Shown here piece after piece: positions 16,070-24,927 of a stretch of 32,583 bases of DNA. A model generated the notes under the pieces. The model saw only the letters and a list, made by a program, of their open reading frames with translations. It ran no database searches and had not been told where the DNA came from. The first letter of the stretch is position 1. Every line of letters starts with the position of its first letter. The DNA lies in contig CALVJV010000065.1 in assembly GCA_944332395.1 (NCBI GenBank), forward strand, positions 1 through 32,583, in the 5' to 3' direction. Source of the stretch: an uncultured Clostridia bacterium (GTDB lineage Bacteria; Bacillota; Clostridia; Christensenellales; UBA1242). Both the position numbers and the translations under genes were made by a program.

Positions 16070-17695
16070 ATGTCAAATACAATAAGTGGCGCTTTGTTTC
16101 GTAAAATGATAATTAACGGAGCAAACGCACTAGAAGAAAATAAGCAATATGTTGATTCATTAAATGTGTTCCCTGTTCCAGATGGAGATACGGGAACAAA
16201 CATGTCATTAACTATGCGAAGTGCAATGAAAGAGATTAACATGTGCACAAATAACAATTTGGATAGTCTTTGTGAAGCTTTGGGAAAAGGCGCACTAAAA
16301 GGAGCGCGTGGCAACTCTGGAGTTATCTTATCTCAAATTTTAAAAGGGTTTACATCAGTAATATCAAAAGAAAAGACTATATCAACAAAAAAGTTCGCCG
16401 AAGCCTTATCAAAGGGTGCAGAAATTGCTTATAATGCGGTAACAAAACCAAAAGAAGGAACCATATTAACTGTTATTAGAGTTATGAGCGAAGAATCTGT
16501 TAAGATAGCAAAAAAAGAATCAGATTTTGAACCATTTTTAAAGAAAACATTAGAAGCTGGAGAAATGATTCTTGCGCAGACACCAGAAATGCTTCCTGTG
16601 TTAAAAAAAGCTGGAGTTGTTGATGCTGGTGGCAGGGGCTTGTTGGTTATTTTAACAGGATTTGCAAAAGTTATTACAGGCGAAGTTCAAGAAGTAAATT
16701 TTGAGATCCAAGAGCCAGTATTGGAAGGCGAAGTTTCTGTAGATTATAATGATTTAGCGGATATAGAATTTGCATATTGTACTGAATTTTTTATAATTAA
16801 CATTAATAAAAAAACCACAGAAGCTGATATAGATAAGCTTCGTGAAAAATTAATGGAAATAGGTGATAGTGTAATTTGTATTGGCGATTTAAATTTAGTT
16901 AAAGTGCATGTTCATACAAACGATCCAGGAGTAGCGCTGTCTAATGCACTAATGTTGGGTGAAATAAATGGCGTAAAAATTGAAAATATGCTTGAACAAA
17001 ACAGAGCATTAAAAGTTCAAAAAGAAGAACAAGAATTAAGGCCAATGGGAATGATAGCTATTTGTGCTGGAGAAGGAATTGCTTCAGTATTTAAAGACTT
17101 AATGGTAGATGTAGTCATTGAAGGTGGCCAAACAATGAATCCATCAGCAGAGGATATAGCAAAAGCGGCTGATAGTGTTCCAGCGCAAACGGTTTTCGTT
17201 TTACCAAACAATAAAAATATAATTTTAGCGAGTGAACTAGCAAAAGACTTGTCTCATAGAAATATAGAAATAATTCCATCAACTTCTGTACCACAAGGAA
17301 TAACTGCAGCATTAAACTTTAATGTTGAAGAAACTGTAGATGAAAACAAGAGCAATATGATCGCTGCGCTTGAAACAGTAAAAACTGGTTCAGTAACCTA
17401 TGCTGTAAGATCAACACACATAGACGGATTAAAATTGAAAGAAGGCGATATAATTGGACTTGATGAAAAAAGAATTATAGCAAAGGGCGATGATGTTTCA
17501 GAAGTTGCTGCAAAAACGGTTGAGTCATTAATTGATGAAAATGTAATGCATATAACATTATTTTATGGTTATGATGTTAAAGAAGAATCTGCACAAAAAT
17601 TACAAGCAGAATTAGCGCAAAAATATCCAGATGTTGAAATTGATATTCACAATGGCGCTCAACCTTTGTACTATTATTTGATATCATTAGAATAG
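16070..17695 (+). CDS. fakA: Fatty acid kinase subunit FakA (DhaL-domain, YloV)
   Basis: A FakA/YloV protein of 541 residues from ATG 16070. The DhaL nucleotide-binding domain has the metal-binding aspartates in NVFPVPDGDTGTNMSLT and the GARGNSGVILSQ loop; a middle DegV-contacting region and the C-terminal DAK1-like part (HITLFYGYDVKE near the end) follow. With a FakB partner, which binds the fatty acid, it makes acyl-phosphate for phospholipid synthesis; no fakB is seen here. ATG 16070 is preferred over 16058 because GGAG at 16060-16063 then stands 6 bases upstream. Confidence 0.93.
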   Translation: MSNTISGALFRKMIINGANALEENKQYVDSLNVFPVPDGDTGTNMSLTMRSAMKEINMCTNNNLDSLCEALGKGALKGARGNSGVILSQILKGFTSVISKEKTISTKKFAEALSKGAEIAYNAVTKPKEGTILTVIRVMSEESVKIAKKESDFEPFLKKTLEAGEMILAQTPEMLPVLKKAGVVDAGGRGLLVILTGFAKVITGEVQEVNFEIQEPVLEGEVSVDYNDLADIEFAYCTEFFIININKKTTEADIDKLREKLMEIGDSVICIGDLNLVKVHVHTNDPGVALSNALMLGEINGVKIENMLEQNRALKVQKEEQELRPMGMIAICAGEGIASVFKDLMVDVVIEGGQTMNPSAEDIAKAADSVPAQTVFVLPNNKNIILASELAKDLSHRNIEIIPSTSVPQGITAALNFNVEETVDENKSNMIAALETVKTGSVTYAVRSTHIDGLKLKEGDIIGLDEKRIIAKGDDVSEVAAKTVESLIDENVMHITLFYGYDVKEESAQKLQAELAQKYPDVEIDIHNGAQPLYYYLISLE

Positions 17696-17696
17696 C

Positions 17697-19607
17697 ATGG
17701 AACTAACTAAAATACCTGGAATTGGAGAAAAAAGTGAAAAAGCCCTTAATGAAAAGGGCATTTTTTCGTATGAAGATTTAGCCCAAATTAGGCCAATTAA
17801 ATATTATGAAATTAATGATGCATCAGAATTTAATCCGAATGCTGAAAAGATAAGTTTAGAGATAAAACTAATATCCAAACCTCAAATTCTGCGCATAAAA
17901 AAATTATTAATAACAAAAGCAAAGGCTGAAGACATAAAAAGTAAAACAGAGCTAGAGCTGGTTTGGTATAATCAAAAATATGTCGGACAAGTGTACGAAG
18001 TTGGCAAGGCGTATTTTGTTTTTGGAAATATAAAGCAAAAACATTTACAGGTGTTATTAATGGTTGATTTAGAGAATAAAAAGGATATTATTGGTTTATT
18101 CCCAATATATAAGCGATATGGCATACCAAGAAAGACATTAATTAATGCCATTAAATATAGTCAATCTAACATAAAGTTGACAACTAAAATTAGTAAACAG
18201 GAAGAAGAAAAGTATAATTTAATGGGTTTATTGGAGAGCTATAAAATCTTAAATAATCCAATATCAACAAAGGAACTAGAACTGGCAAACTTTAGAATTG
18301 ATGTTGAAAAAGCGATTGATTTTATAACATCAGAAGGCAGTTTTGTAAGACAAAATAGAATAAATAGAAAACCACTAGATTGTTCAAAATGTAATATTTT
18401 GATTAAAAAATTGCCGTTTATGTTGACAAAATCACAACATTCGGCACTAAAAAACGTAATTGATGATTTTTTGGGTGAAAAAAGCTGTAATAGACTTATT
18501 CAAGGGGAAGTGGGCAGTGGTAAAACAATATTAGCATTTTTGTCAGCTTTGATATTTGTACAAAATTCATATCAAGTTGCTATAATGGCACCAACCGAAA
18601 TACTTGCTAGGCAACACTATGAAAATTTTAATAATATTTTTGGCATAAATTATGATTCTGTATTACTAACTTCATCACAAAAAAATAAGAACGAAATTTA
18701 TAATTTAATAAAACTCAAGTCTCCATTGATTATCTTTGGAACTCATGTTTTAGCTAATAGTGTAGAATTCAACAACCTTGGATTAGTTATTATTGATGAA
18801 CAACATAGGTTTGGGGTTGAAACTCGTGCAAAATTAATTGAAAAAAGTAAAACTCGTGATACCATCTCTTTATCAGCAACTCCAATACCAAGAAGTTTGA
18901 TGTTGTCTTTAATGAATATTTTATCAATTAGTCAACTCAATGAAAGACCTTCTAGATATAATATTAGTACACATATAGTAAATGAAAAATATTACGAGCA
19001 ACTTTGGAATTATATTAATCATCAAGACAAATGCTTTGTTGTTTGTCCAAGAATTTACGACATTGATGATCCATTTAGTGAACAAAAATCAAATGTTGAA
19101 ATTTTTCAAAAAAAATTGGAAAGTAAGTTTGGAAAATCACAGGTGCTAAGGCTTGATGGAGATATGAAACAGTTAGAACAAGAAAATATAATAAAACAAT
19201 TTAAATTAGGCAACGAAAAAATTTTATTGTCTACAACAATTATAGAAGTAGGTGTGGATTTAAAAAATGTGAATAATATGGTTATACTTGGCGCTGAAAA
19301 TTTTGGGTTGGCGACTTTGCACCAACTAAGAGGTCGAATCGGTCGTGATGGGAAAGAAGCCCATTGTTTTTTATTGTTTGATAAAAAGAAAATATCAAAG
19401 AAGACTTATGAGCGTATTAAATTTTTTAAGGAGCATGATAATGGGTTGGAGATTGCTGAATTTGACTTTAATACTAGAGGCACAGGAGATATATTTGGTT
19501 TAAGGCAAAGTGGAGATTGTAATTGGCCGTTTACTATGCAGGCTTTAAAAGTTGCCGATAAGCTAATTGGGAATCGAGAAAAAAAGATATATATTTCAAA
19601 TAATTAA
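17697..19607 (+). CDS. recG: ATP-dependent DNA helicase RecG
   Basis: A 636-residue branch-migration helicase that remodels stalled forks and Holliday junctions. An N-terminal helix-hairpin-helix-like stretch (TKIPGIGEKSEKALNEKG) and wedge/OB region precede the helicase domains: Walker A GEVGSGKT (about 270), DEQHRFGV (about 360), SATPIPRSL, and HQLRGRIGRDG (motif VI). It is slightly short against typical 670-690 residue homologues, mostly from a compact middle and C-terminus. It begins one base after the fakA stop with no clear Shine-Dalgarno, so translation is probably coupled. Confidence 0.95.
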   Translation: MELTKIPGIGEKSEKALNEKGIFSYEDLAQIRPIKYYEINDASEFNPNAEKISLEIKLISKPQILRIKKLLITKAKAEDIKSKTELELVWYNQKYVGQVYEVGKAYFVFGNIKQKHLQVLLMVDLENKKDIIGLFPIYKRYGIPRKTLINAIKYSQSNIKLTTKISKQEEEKYNLMGLLESYKILNNPISTKELELANFRIDVEKAIDFITSEGSFVRQNRINRKPLDCSKCNILIKKLPFMLTKSQHSALKNVIDDFLGEKSCNRLIQGEVGSGKTILAFLSALIFVQNSYQVAIMAPTEILARQHYENFNNIFGINYDSVLLTSSQKNKNEIYNLIKLKSPLIIFGTHVLANSVEFNNLGLVIIDEQHRFGVETRAKLIEKSKTRDTISLSATPIPRSLMLSLMNILSISQLNERPSRYNISTHIVNEKYYEQLWNYINHQDKCFVVCPRIYDIDDPFSEQKSNVEIFQKKLESKFGKSQVLRLDGDMKQLEQENIIKQFKLGNEKILLSTTIIEVGVDLKNVNNMVILGAENFGLATLHQLRGRIGRDGKEAHCFLLFDKKKISKKTYERIKFFKEHDNGLEIAEFDFNTRGTGDIFGLRQSGDCNWPFTMQALKVADKLIGNREKKIYISNN

Positions 19608-19656
19608 AGAAATATCTATTATAGACTTAAAGAGATATTAATAATATTAATATTTA

Positions 19657-19665
19657 TGATATACT
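19657..19665 (+). promoter_or_regulatory. Extended -10 promoter of the epimerase gene
   Basis: TGA-TATACT (19657-19665) about 30 bases before the ATG. The bases before it contain a repeated ATATTAAT word (about 19635-19653) that replaces any clear -35 and may bind a regulator. Confidence 0.45.
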
Positions 19666-19695
19666 TAATTAACAAAAAAAATTGGAGATGTTTTT

Positions 19696-20688
19696 ATGAG
19701 AAACGATAGGTTTATAACAATAACTAATGGTAGCACAAAATTGGTTATTGACAGATTAGGTGCCCAGATTGTTAGTTATATAGTTGATGGCGTTCAAATA
19801 ATGTATCAAGGAGCATTAAACCCAGATAATGCAATGTGGAAAGCAACAGCAAAAAATTTGTTTCCAAATCCTGGGCCAATCGGCTCTAATAATGATGTTT
19901 ATGGTGAATTAAAAGTCGAAGAATATTCAGTGAATGATAAAAATGAAAAACATACTATCTATATTCACAATGGTGGCCTTTATCATATGGGACAGCACGG
20001 GTTTGCACAAAGTAAATTATTTAACGTAAAAGCAAAAAAGCCATCATATGCTGTATTATCTTTATCGTCTGCAACCCACCAAACATATACAGAATATCCA
20101 TATGAGTATGTATACAATTTGATGATTGATTTGCCAACAAAAAATTCATTTCATTATCTAACCTCAGTGCAAAATGTAGATCAAAAACCTATATTGGCTG
20201 GCATGGGCTGGCATCCGGCTTTTAGGCTTCATGATTCGGCTCAAAAATACAAAATAAGATTTCGTAATTTAGTAAAAAATGAGCAGTGCGAATTAGAAGA
20301 GCATGTGTATTACGACATATATGACAGCGTGATTACAAAAAGCAAATCAAAAATTATTAGTGGAATAATAAGTGCAGACATAGAATTGTGTTACGAGATT
20401 GAACCTGGTAGATTTATTCCATATATAACTATGCACACCGAAGAGCCATATCTAATTTTATGGTCAAAAAATCGTGAACAAGCAAGTCAGGAAGAATTTA
20501 TCTGCATTGAACCATGGAATTGTCCACCTAGAATGATTAGCAAATTAACAACTCAAGACAAAACCGAATCGCTCAAAAATGAAGGTGCTGTTGTTGTTGA
20601 TTTAAATCAAAGAAGTGTTTTGGAGGCTATAGTTTTTGTTAATCCAGAGTACACAAAAACATTTTGTTACACAGAAGAAAAAAAATAA
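19696..20688 (+). CDS. Aldose 1-epimerase family protein (LacX/YeaD-like)
   Basis: A 330-residue galactose-mutarotase-fold protein. Supporting blocks are ITNGSTKLVIDRLGAQIVSY, NLFPNPGPIGS, MGQHGFAQS with its histidine, GMGWHPAFRL, and ICIEPWNCPPR with its glutamate. The histidine and glutamate fit the acid-base pair of aldose mutarotases. It may interconvert anomers of a hexose or hexose phosphate; the substrate is unknown. TTGGAGATG precedes the ATG. It stands alone between recG and the tRNA cluster. Confidence 0.85.
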   Translation: MRNDRFITITNGSTKLVIDRLGAQIVSYIVDGVQIMYQGALNPDNAMWKATAKNLFPNPGPIGSNNDVYGELKVEEYSVNDKNEKHTIYIHNGGLYHMGQHGFAQSKLFNVKAKKPSYAVLSLSSATHQTYTEYPYEYVYNLMIDLPTKNSFHYLTSVQNVDQKPILAGMGWHPAFRLHDSAQKYKIRFRNLVKNEQCELEEHVYYDIYDSVITKSKSKIISGIISADIELCYEIEPGRFIPYITMHTEEPYLILWSKNREQASQEEFICIEPWNCPPRMISKLTTQDKTESLKNEGAVVVDLNQRSVLEAIVFVNPEYTKTFCYTEEKK

Positions 20689-20775
20689 AATAATAAATGT
20701 TTGTTCCCAAAAAAAGATCTTGAGATATAGCTAGATTAAATAGAAAATAAAATTTTTAAAATAATAAAAAAACTC

Positions 20776-20804
20776 TTGCCAAAAAGAAATATCTTTGCTA
20801 AAAT
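20776..20804 (+). promoter_or_regulatory. tRNA cluster promoter
   Basis: TTGCCA (20776-20781), 17-base spacer, TAAAAT (20799-20804) with TGC directly before it (extended -10). tRNA-Val begins 18 bases after the -10. Confidence 0.75.
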
Positions 20805-20822
20805 ATAGCATGTTTATGTAAT

Positions 20823-20898
20823 GGAAGTTTAGCTCAGCTGGGAGAGCGCTTGCCTTACAAGCAAGTGGTCATAGGTTCGAGTCCTATAACTTCCACCA
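20823..20898 (+). tRNA. tRNA-Val (UAC)
   Basis: A 76-base cloverleaf: acceptor GGAAGTT/AACTTCC, D-arm GCTCAGCTGGGAGAGC, anticodon loop CTTACAA (anticodon TAC), T-arm with GTTCGAGTC. The 3' CCA is encoded. Confidence 0.97.
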
Positions 20899-20900
20899 AT

Positions 20901-20975
20901 GCGGGAATGGCTCAGTGGTAGAGCGTCACCTTGCCATGGTGAATGTCGCGAGTTCGAATCTCGTTTCCCGCTCCA
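20901..20975 (+). tRNA. tRNA-Gly (GCC)
   Basis: Acceptor GCGGGAA/TTCCCGC, anticodon loop TTGCCAT (anticodon GCC), T-loop TTCGAAT, encoded CCA. It starts two bases after tRNA-Val. Confidence 0.97.
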
Positions 20976-21058
20976 TAATAATGTAACTATAATGTTACTT
21001 TATAAAAATACAGAAGAACATTAAATTTTATATAAATTGACTAGTGATATAGTTTGTT

Positions 21059-21132
21059 GGCACCATAGCCAAGCGGTAAGGCAGAGGTCTGCAAAACCTT
21101 CAGCCCCGGTTCGATCCCGGGTGGTGCCTCCA
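21059..21132 (+). tRNA. tRNA-Cys (GCA)
   Basis: Acceptor GGCACCA/TGGTGCC, anticodon loop CTGCAAA (anticodon GCA), T-arm CCCGG/CCGGG with TTCGATC, encoded CCA. An 83-base gap separates it from tRNA-Gly. A TGATATAGT extended -10 at 21045-21053 may give it a separate start. Confidence 0.97.
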
Positions 21133-21145
21133 AAATTGTCAACAA

Positions 21146-21234
21146 GCCGGTGTGGCGAAATCGGCAGACGCACGGGACTTAAAATCCCGGGAGTGTAAAA
21201 GCTCGTATCGGTTCAAGTCCGATCACCGGCACCA
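21146..21234 (+). tRNA. tRNA-Leu (UAA)
   Basis: An 89-base class II tRNA with a long variable arm (GGAGTGTAAAAGCTC region). Acceptor GCCGGTG/CACCGGC, anticodon loop CTTAAAA (anticodon TAA), encoded CCA. Confidence 0.97.
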
Positions 21235-21264
21235 AGGATAACTTATAATGAGTTATCCTTTTTT
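21234..21264 (+). terminator. Terminator of the tRNA cluster
   Basis: AAGGATAACT (21234-21243) pairs with AGTTATCCTT (21251-21260) around a 7-base loop, followed by T-rich sequence. It begins at the final A of the tRNA-Leu CCA. Confidence 0.9.
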
Positions 21265-21407
21265 ATTTTAATAAAATTTAGAAATATTACTATTAAGTAA
21301 TTATAAATAATTTTTTAATATTCCAAAAATTATAACAAAAACCGCTAAAATTATGTTTAATATTGTTCATAATCAATTATATAATTAACAAAAAAAAGGA
21401 ATTTATC

Positions 21408-21653
21408 ATGGCTGATTATTATAAATATTATGAACTAATTAGACTAGGATACATTGTCAGTTTAGGTGAAAGGGCATCAGTAAATAAAATGACTGGATAT
21501 TATTGCACTGTTAGATATAATGGAAACCTTGTTCCATGCTTTATATCCATAATTGATAATATAGTTGTAATTATTTCAAATAGGAATAAAGATATTAATT
21601 TTAGATTAGATGCAAATAGTGTATTTCCAAATTTTGACAGCAAAAACAAATAA
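21408..21653 (+). CDS. Hypothetical protein, 81 residues
   Basis: I do not recognise this protein. From ATG 21408 (AAGGA 8 bases upstream) it reads MADYYKYYELIRLGYIVSLG and ends FPNFDSKNK. It is rich in tyrosine and isoleucine; a central hydrophobic strand-like part (LVPCFISIIDNIVVIIS) suggests a small beta-rich soluble domain rather than a membrane segment. A TATAAT at 21380-21385 may serve as its -10. An in-frame TTG at 21363 has no Shine-Dalgarno. It lies between the tRNA terminator and another orphan gene. Confidence 0.6.
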   Translation: MADYYKYYELIRLGYIVSLGERASVNKMTGYYCTVRYNGNLVPCFISIIDNIVVIISNRNKDINFRLDANSVFPNFDSKNK

Positions 21654-21720
21654 AGGTAATAAAAATTACAAAAACAATTTACAATTTTTGTGTATTTTGC
21701 ATAATTCTATTATTAGGGTA

Positions 21721-21749
21721 TTGTCAAAATTTAATAAGTATTTTATAAT
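21721..21749 (+). promoter_or_regulatory. Near-consensus promoter of the orphan gene at 21756
   Basis: TTGTCA (21721-21726), 17-base spacer, TATAAT (21744-21749). The ATG lies only 6 bases after the -10, predicting transcription from the start codon itself. Confidence 0.8.
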
Positions 21750-21755
21750 AAAATT

Positions 21756-22544
21756 ATGATAAGAATATGTGTTTCAGATGCAAATTCAGAAAATTTGGAT
21801 GATTCACTATATTTGGATTCTTCAATTATTGTAAAATGTGGATTATTTTATAACTTTGTTGTAAATGGTAAAATTGATATTTCTTTATCATTTCTTCAAA
21901 AGTTTAATAATGCTTGGGCACAAAATATTCTAAAATTAATGGGATATAAAAATTATTCTATTGCAATTAATTTGGAAAATGAATTGGAAAGACTTTGTTT
22001 AAAGTGTGGCAAAGATTCATACAAAGTTACAACGCAAGGGATTTCAATTATCCTTGATGAAGTATTTAGGTTTAAGAAAAGTAAGATGGAAGCAAGAGAT
22101 TTTATGGCAATTTTTGACGCTATGATAAAAAATAAAATCCATGATAGGTCTTCTAAAAATAATATAGAACTGCTAGTAAAATTACAAAATGCAATGATTG
22201 AGGAATTTGGAATAAAGAAAACAATATCGTTTAACACTCATTATGATAATGAAACACTTTCGGTCAAATTATTATCTATAATCGCTGAAATTTATTTAAA
22301 ACAATCATATTATAAAAAGTTTTCTCCCATATTAATTAACAAAGCTATTAGAAATTTTGAAGAATATGAAAAAAGATTTCATAATTTACTAAACGAAACA
22401 AAGGATAGTGAATATTTTAATAGTGACGAATTTTTATTGATGGCAGAGAAGATTAGAAGTGAAAAATTGAATATTTATAGAATGATATATCAGGCTGATA
22501 TAGCGAAAACAAATATAAATTATCTTATTCAAAAAAATAAATAA
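21756..22544 (+). CDS. Hypothetical protein, 262 residues
   Basis: I do not recognise a family. The N-terminal 60 residues are mixed (MIRICVSDANSENLDDS; SSIIVKCGLFYNFVVNGKID), and the rest appears mostly helical and charged, with LCLKCGK (a CxxC) near 83-88 and a helical C-terminus (LLMAEKIRSEKLNIYRMIYQ). No signal peptide or membrane segment is seen. The ATG has no Shine-Dalgarno and no alternative start nearby, but is placed 6 bases after a strong promoter, so a leaderless message is likely. Codon use resembles its neighbours. It precedes ruvC, which has its own promoter. Confidence 0.65.
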   Translation: MIRICVSDANSENLDDSLYLDSSIIVKCGLFYNFVVNGKIDISLSFLQKFNNAWAQNILKLMGYKNYSIAINLENELERLCLKCGKDSYKVTTQGISIILDEVFRFKKSKMEARDFMAIFDAMIKNKIHDRSSKNNIELLVKLQNAMIEEFGIKKTISFNTHYDNETLSVKLLSIIAEIYLKQSYYKKFSPILINKAIRNFEEYEKRFHNLLNETKDSEYFNSDEFLLMAEKIRSEKLNIYRMIYQADIAKTNINYLIQKNK

Positions 22545-22611
22545 TCTTTGGATATAAATTAAAAAACCAAATACAATTATTTTCATTTTGTTTTTTGTAA
22601 TGTGCAATTGA

Positions 22612-22640
22612 TTGACAAGTTTGCTGCATTATTTTATTAT
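22612..22640 (+). promoter_or_regulatory. ruvC promoter, predicts leaderless mRNA
   Basis: TTGACA (22612-22617), 17-base spacer, TATTAT (22635-22640). The ruvC ATG is at 22647, 6 bases later. Confidence 0.8.
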
Positions 22641-22646
22641 ATATTT

Positions 22647-23255
22647 ATGATTATTTTAGGTATTGATCCTGGCTTTGCAATAATTGGTTATGGAGTTATT
22701 GAAAAGTTACAAAATGGGAAATGTTTGTGCATTGATTATGGATCGATTGAAACATCACAAAATGATTCATTTCCAAAACGTTTGCAAAAAATTTCAAAAG
22801 CAATGAGATTATTACTCGAAAGATACAAACCCAATGCTGTCGCAATAGAGGAGTTGTTTTTTCAAAACAATACATCAACAGCTATTCCTGTTGCCGAAGC
22901 TAGAGGAGTGATTATTGCAACAGTAATGGAATATACCGAAAACTTGTTTGAATATACACCAAATCAAATAAAGTTATCAACAACCGGTACGGGTTCTGCA
23001 GACAAACATCAGGTTCAGCAGATGACAAGATATATTCTAAAACTAAAGACAGTGCCAAAGCCAGATGATGCGGCTGATGCACTAGCAGTAGCCTTAACTC
23101 ATGCACAAACAAATGTATTTATGGCTCAAAGTTCAATGCATAATAAATTAGCAAGAGGTGAATGTAAAAAAGGTAAAATCCCTAAGAATTCAAGCAATAA
23201 TCAATTAAAAATTCGTGCATCATCACCATGTATAGTAAAAAAAGCAAATAAATAA
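22647..23255 (+). CDS. ruvC: Holliday junction endodeoxyribonuclease RuvC
   Basis: A resolvase of 202 residues from ATG 22647 (MIILGIDPGFAIIGYG). Acidic active-site residues are D7 in GIDPG, E68 in VAIEELFF, and the aspartates of PKPDDAADAL (140, 141, 144). The C-terminal 40 residues are an extra basic tail (KKGKIPKNSSN, KIRASSPC). An upstream in-frame start at 22602 would run through the promoter -35 and -10 and is rejected. RuvC cuts the junctions moved by RuvAB, encoded next. Confidence 0.95.
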   Translation: MIILGIDPGFAIIGYGVIEKLQNGKCLCIDYGSIETSQNDSFPKRLQKISKAMRLLLERYKPNAVAIEELFFQNNTSTAIPVAEARGVIIATVMEYTENLFEYTPNQIKLSTTGTGSADKHQVQQMTRYILKLKTVPKPDDAADALAVALTHAQTNVFMAQSSMHNKLARGECKKGKIPKNSSNNQLKIRASSPCIVKKANK

Positions 23256-23269
23256 AATTTGGAGAAAGT

Positions 23270-23863
23270 ATGATAAATCGCATTATTGGAAAAGTTTTAG
23301 ACATAAAAAATTCAATAGTAACAGTTTTGGTTGGTGGAATTGGATTCGAACTAAATGTAAGTTTGCAAACACAAGAGAACTTAATGCTTGGTGATGAAAT
23401 ATGTCTATTTACCTATCTTTCCGTAAAAGAAGATTCCATAACCTTGTTTGGTTTTTCAACCGAAGAAGAGAAAGAGATGTTTTTAAAACTAATATCAATT
23501 TCCGGAATTGGTCCCAAAATGGCAATTTCTATTTTATCCAATTCCACACCCGAGAGTTTAGCATTGGCAATTATATCTGGCAATATATCAGTCTTATCAA
23601 ATATTAAAGGTGTAGGCAAAAAAACTGCGGAGCGTATTATACTTGAACTTAAGGAAAAAGTAAACGAGACAATTAAAAACTTGGATAGTGCAGAAAAAGT
23701 GGATAATAAACTATTGTGGCAAGAGGCCGAAGATGCAATTTATGGATTGAGAGCTTTGGGAATAAAGGAAATAGAAGCTCGAAGAATCGTTGAAAGTGTT
23801 GCTCAAAAGGGAGAAACAGCTGAACAAATTATAACAAAATCATTAAAAGGATTAGCAAAATAA
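23270..23863 (+). CDS. ruvA: Holliday junction branch migration protein RuvA
   Basis: A 197-residue RuvA. Order: OB-fold domain I (about 1-63), helix-hairpin-helix domain II ([31 protein letters not shown]), flexible linker and domain III ([20 protein letters not shown]) that contacts RuvB. GGAG precedes the ATG. It tetramerises on the four-way junction. ruvB begins two bases after its stop. Confidence 0.97.
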   Translation: MINRIIGKVLDIKNSIVTVLVGGIGFELNVSLQTQENLMLGDEICLFTYLSVKEDSITLFGFSTEEEKEMFLKLISISGIGPKMAISILSNSTPESLALAIISGNISVLSNIKGVGKKTAERIILELKEKVNETIKNLDSAEKVDNKLLWQEAEDAIYGLRALGIKEIEARRIVESVAQKGETAEQIITKSLKGLAK

Positions 23864-23865
23864 GT

Positions 23866-24927
23866 ATGGATGAAGAATTAATAAAAAGCAACAAAGATAA
23901 AATCGATTTTACTAACGAATATGAAGAGCGCTTATTGACAAAACAGCGAATCGAAGAAGACGTTGAAAATGAAAATATTTTGAGGCCCAAAACGATTAAA
24001 GAATATGTTGGCCAAACAAAAGTAAAAGAAAATTTGTTAGTATATATTACAGCGGCAAAAGCAAGAGCTGAAGCACTTGATCACTGTTTGCTTTATGGCC
24101 CTCCTGGTTTAGGTAAAACAACACTTGCAAACATTATTGCAAATGAAATGGGCGTTGGTTTTAAGCAAACAAGTGGCCCTGCTATTGAAAGAGCAGGAGA
24201 TCTTGCGGCTATTTTAACGAACTTATCCGAAAATGATGTTTTGTTTATCGATGAAATACATAGACTAAGTCACCAGGTTGAAGAGATATTATATCCAGCT
24301 ATGGAAGACTTTTCGTTAGATTTAACTATTGGAAAGGGGCCATCAGCTCGTTCAATGCGTCTTGCTTTACCTCACTTTACGCTTGTTGGTGCAACAACTA
24401 GAGCAGGAATGTTAACCGGCCCATTAAGAGATAGATTTGGTGTTTTATGTAGATTAGAACTTTATTCTAACCTTGAACTAGCAAAAATAATAACCCGATC
24501 AGCAAATATTTTAAAAATTATGATTGAAAAAGATGCTGCTGAAGAAATTGCTAGTAGAAGTCGTGGAACTCCAAGAATTGCTAATAGACTATTAAAAAGG
24601 GTTAGGGATTTTGCTGAAGTTGCAAACAGTAAAGTAATAACAAAAACAATAGCGAATGAGGCATTAACTAAAATGGAAATTGATGGGTTGGGATTAGATT
24701 TTGTTGATAGACGAATATTAAACACTATAATTGATAAATTCAATGGTGGGCCGGTGGGACTAGACACTCTATCAGCAATTACAGGTGAAGAAAGCAGTAC
24801 AATAGAAGATGTTTATGAACCATATCTTTTACAACTAGGATTTATTGCTAGAACGGCACGAGGTAGAATTGCATTAGAACCTGCTTACAAACATTTAAAC
24901 AAGGAACTGCGTAATGAAGACAAGTGA
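23866..24927 (+). CDS. ruvB: Holliday junction branch migration ATPase RuvB
   Basis: A 353-residue AAA+ motor. Walker [10 protein letters not shown], Walker B FIDEIHRL, sensor GATTRAGM, arginine finger region GPLRDRFG, and a C-terminal winged helix ([24 protein letters not shown]). The N-terminus carries about 20 extra acidic residues before the family core [11 protein letters not shown]. No strong Shine-Dalgarno is seen; coupling with ruvA is likely. queA overlaps its end by 14 bases. Confidence 0.97.
   Translation: MDEELIKSNKDKIDFTNEYEERLLTKQRIEEDVENENILRPKTIKEYVGQTKVKENLLVYITAAKARAEALDHCLLYGPPGLGKTTLANIIANEMGVGFKQTSGPAIERAGDLAAILTNLSENDVLFIDEIHRLSHQVEEILYPAMEDFSLDLTIGKGPSARSMRLALPHFTLVGATTRAGMLTGPLRDRFGVLCRLELYSNLELAKIITRSANILKIMIEKDAAEEIASRSRGTPRIANRLLKRVRDFAEVANSKVITKTIANEALTKMEIDGLGLDFVDRRILNTIIDKFNGGPVGLDTLSAITGEESSTIEDVYEPYLLQLGFIARTARGRIALEPAYKHLNKELRNEDK

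Noticed and set aside
21140-21410. Integration (att) site at tRNA-Leu for the two orphan genes
   Set aside because: No second copy of the tRNA 3' end was found downstream, and no integrase is present.
22602-22646. Extended N-terminus of ruvC
   Set aside because: It overlaps a TTGACA/TATTAT promoter and is not part of the RuvC fold.
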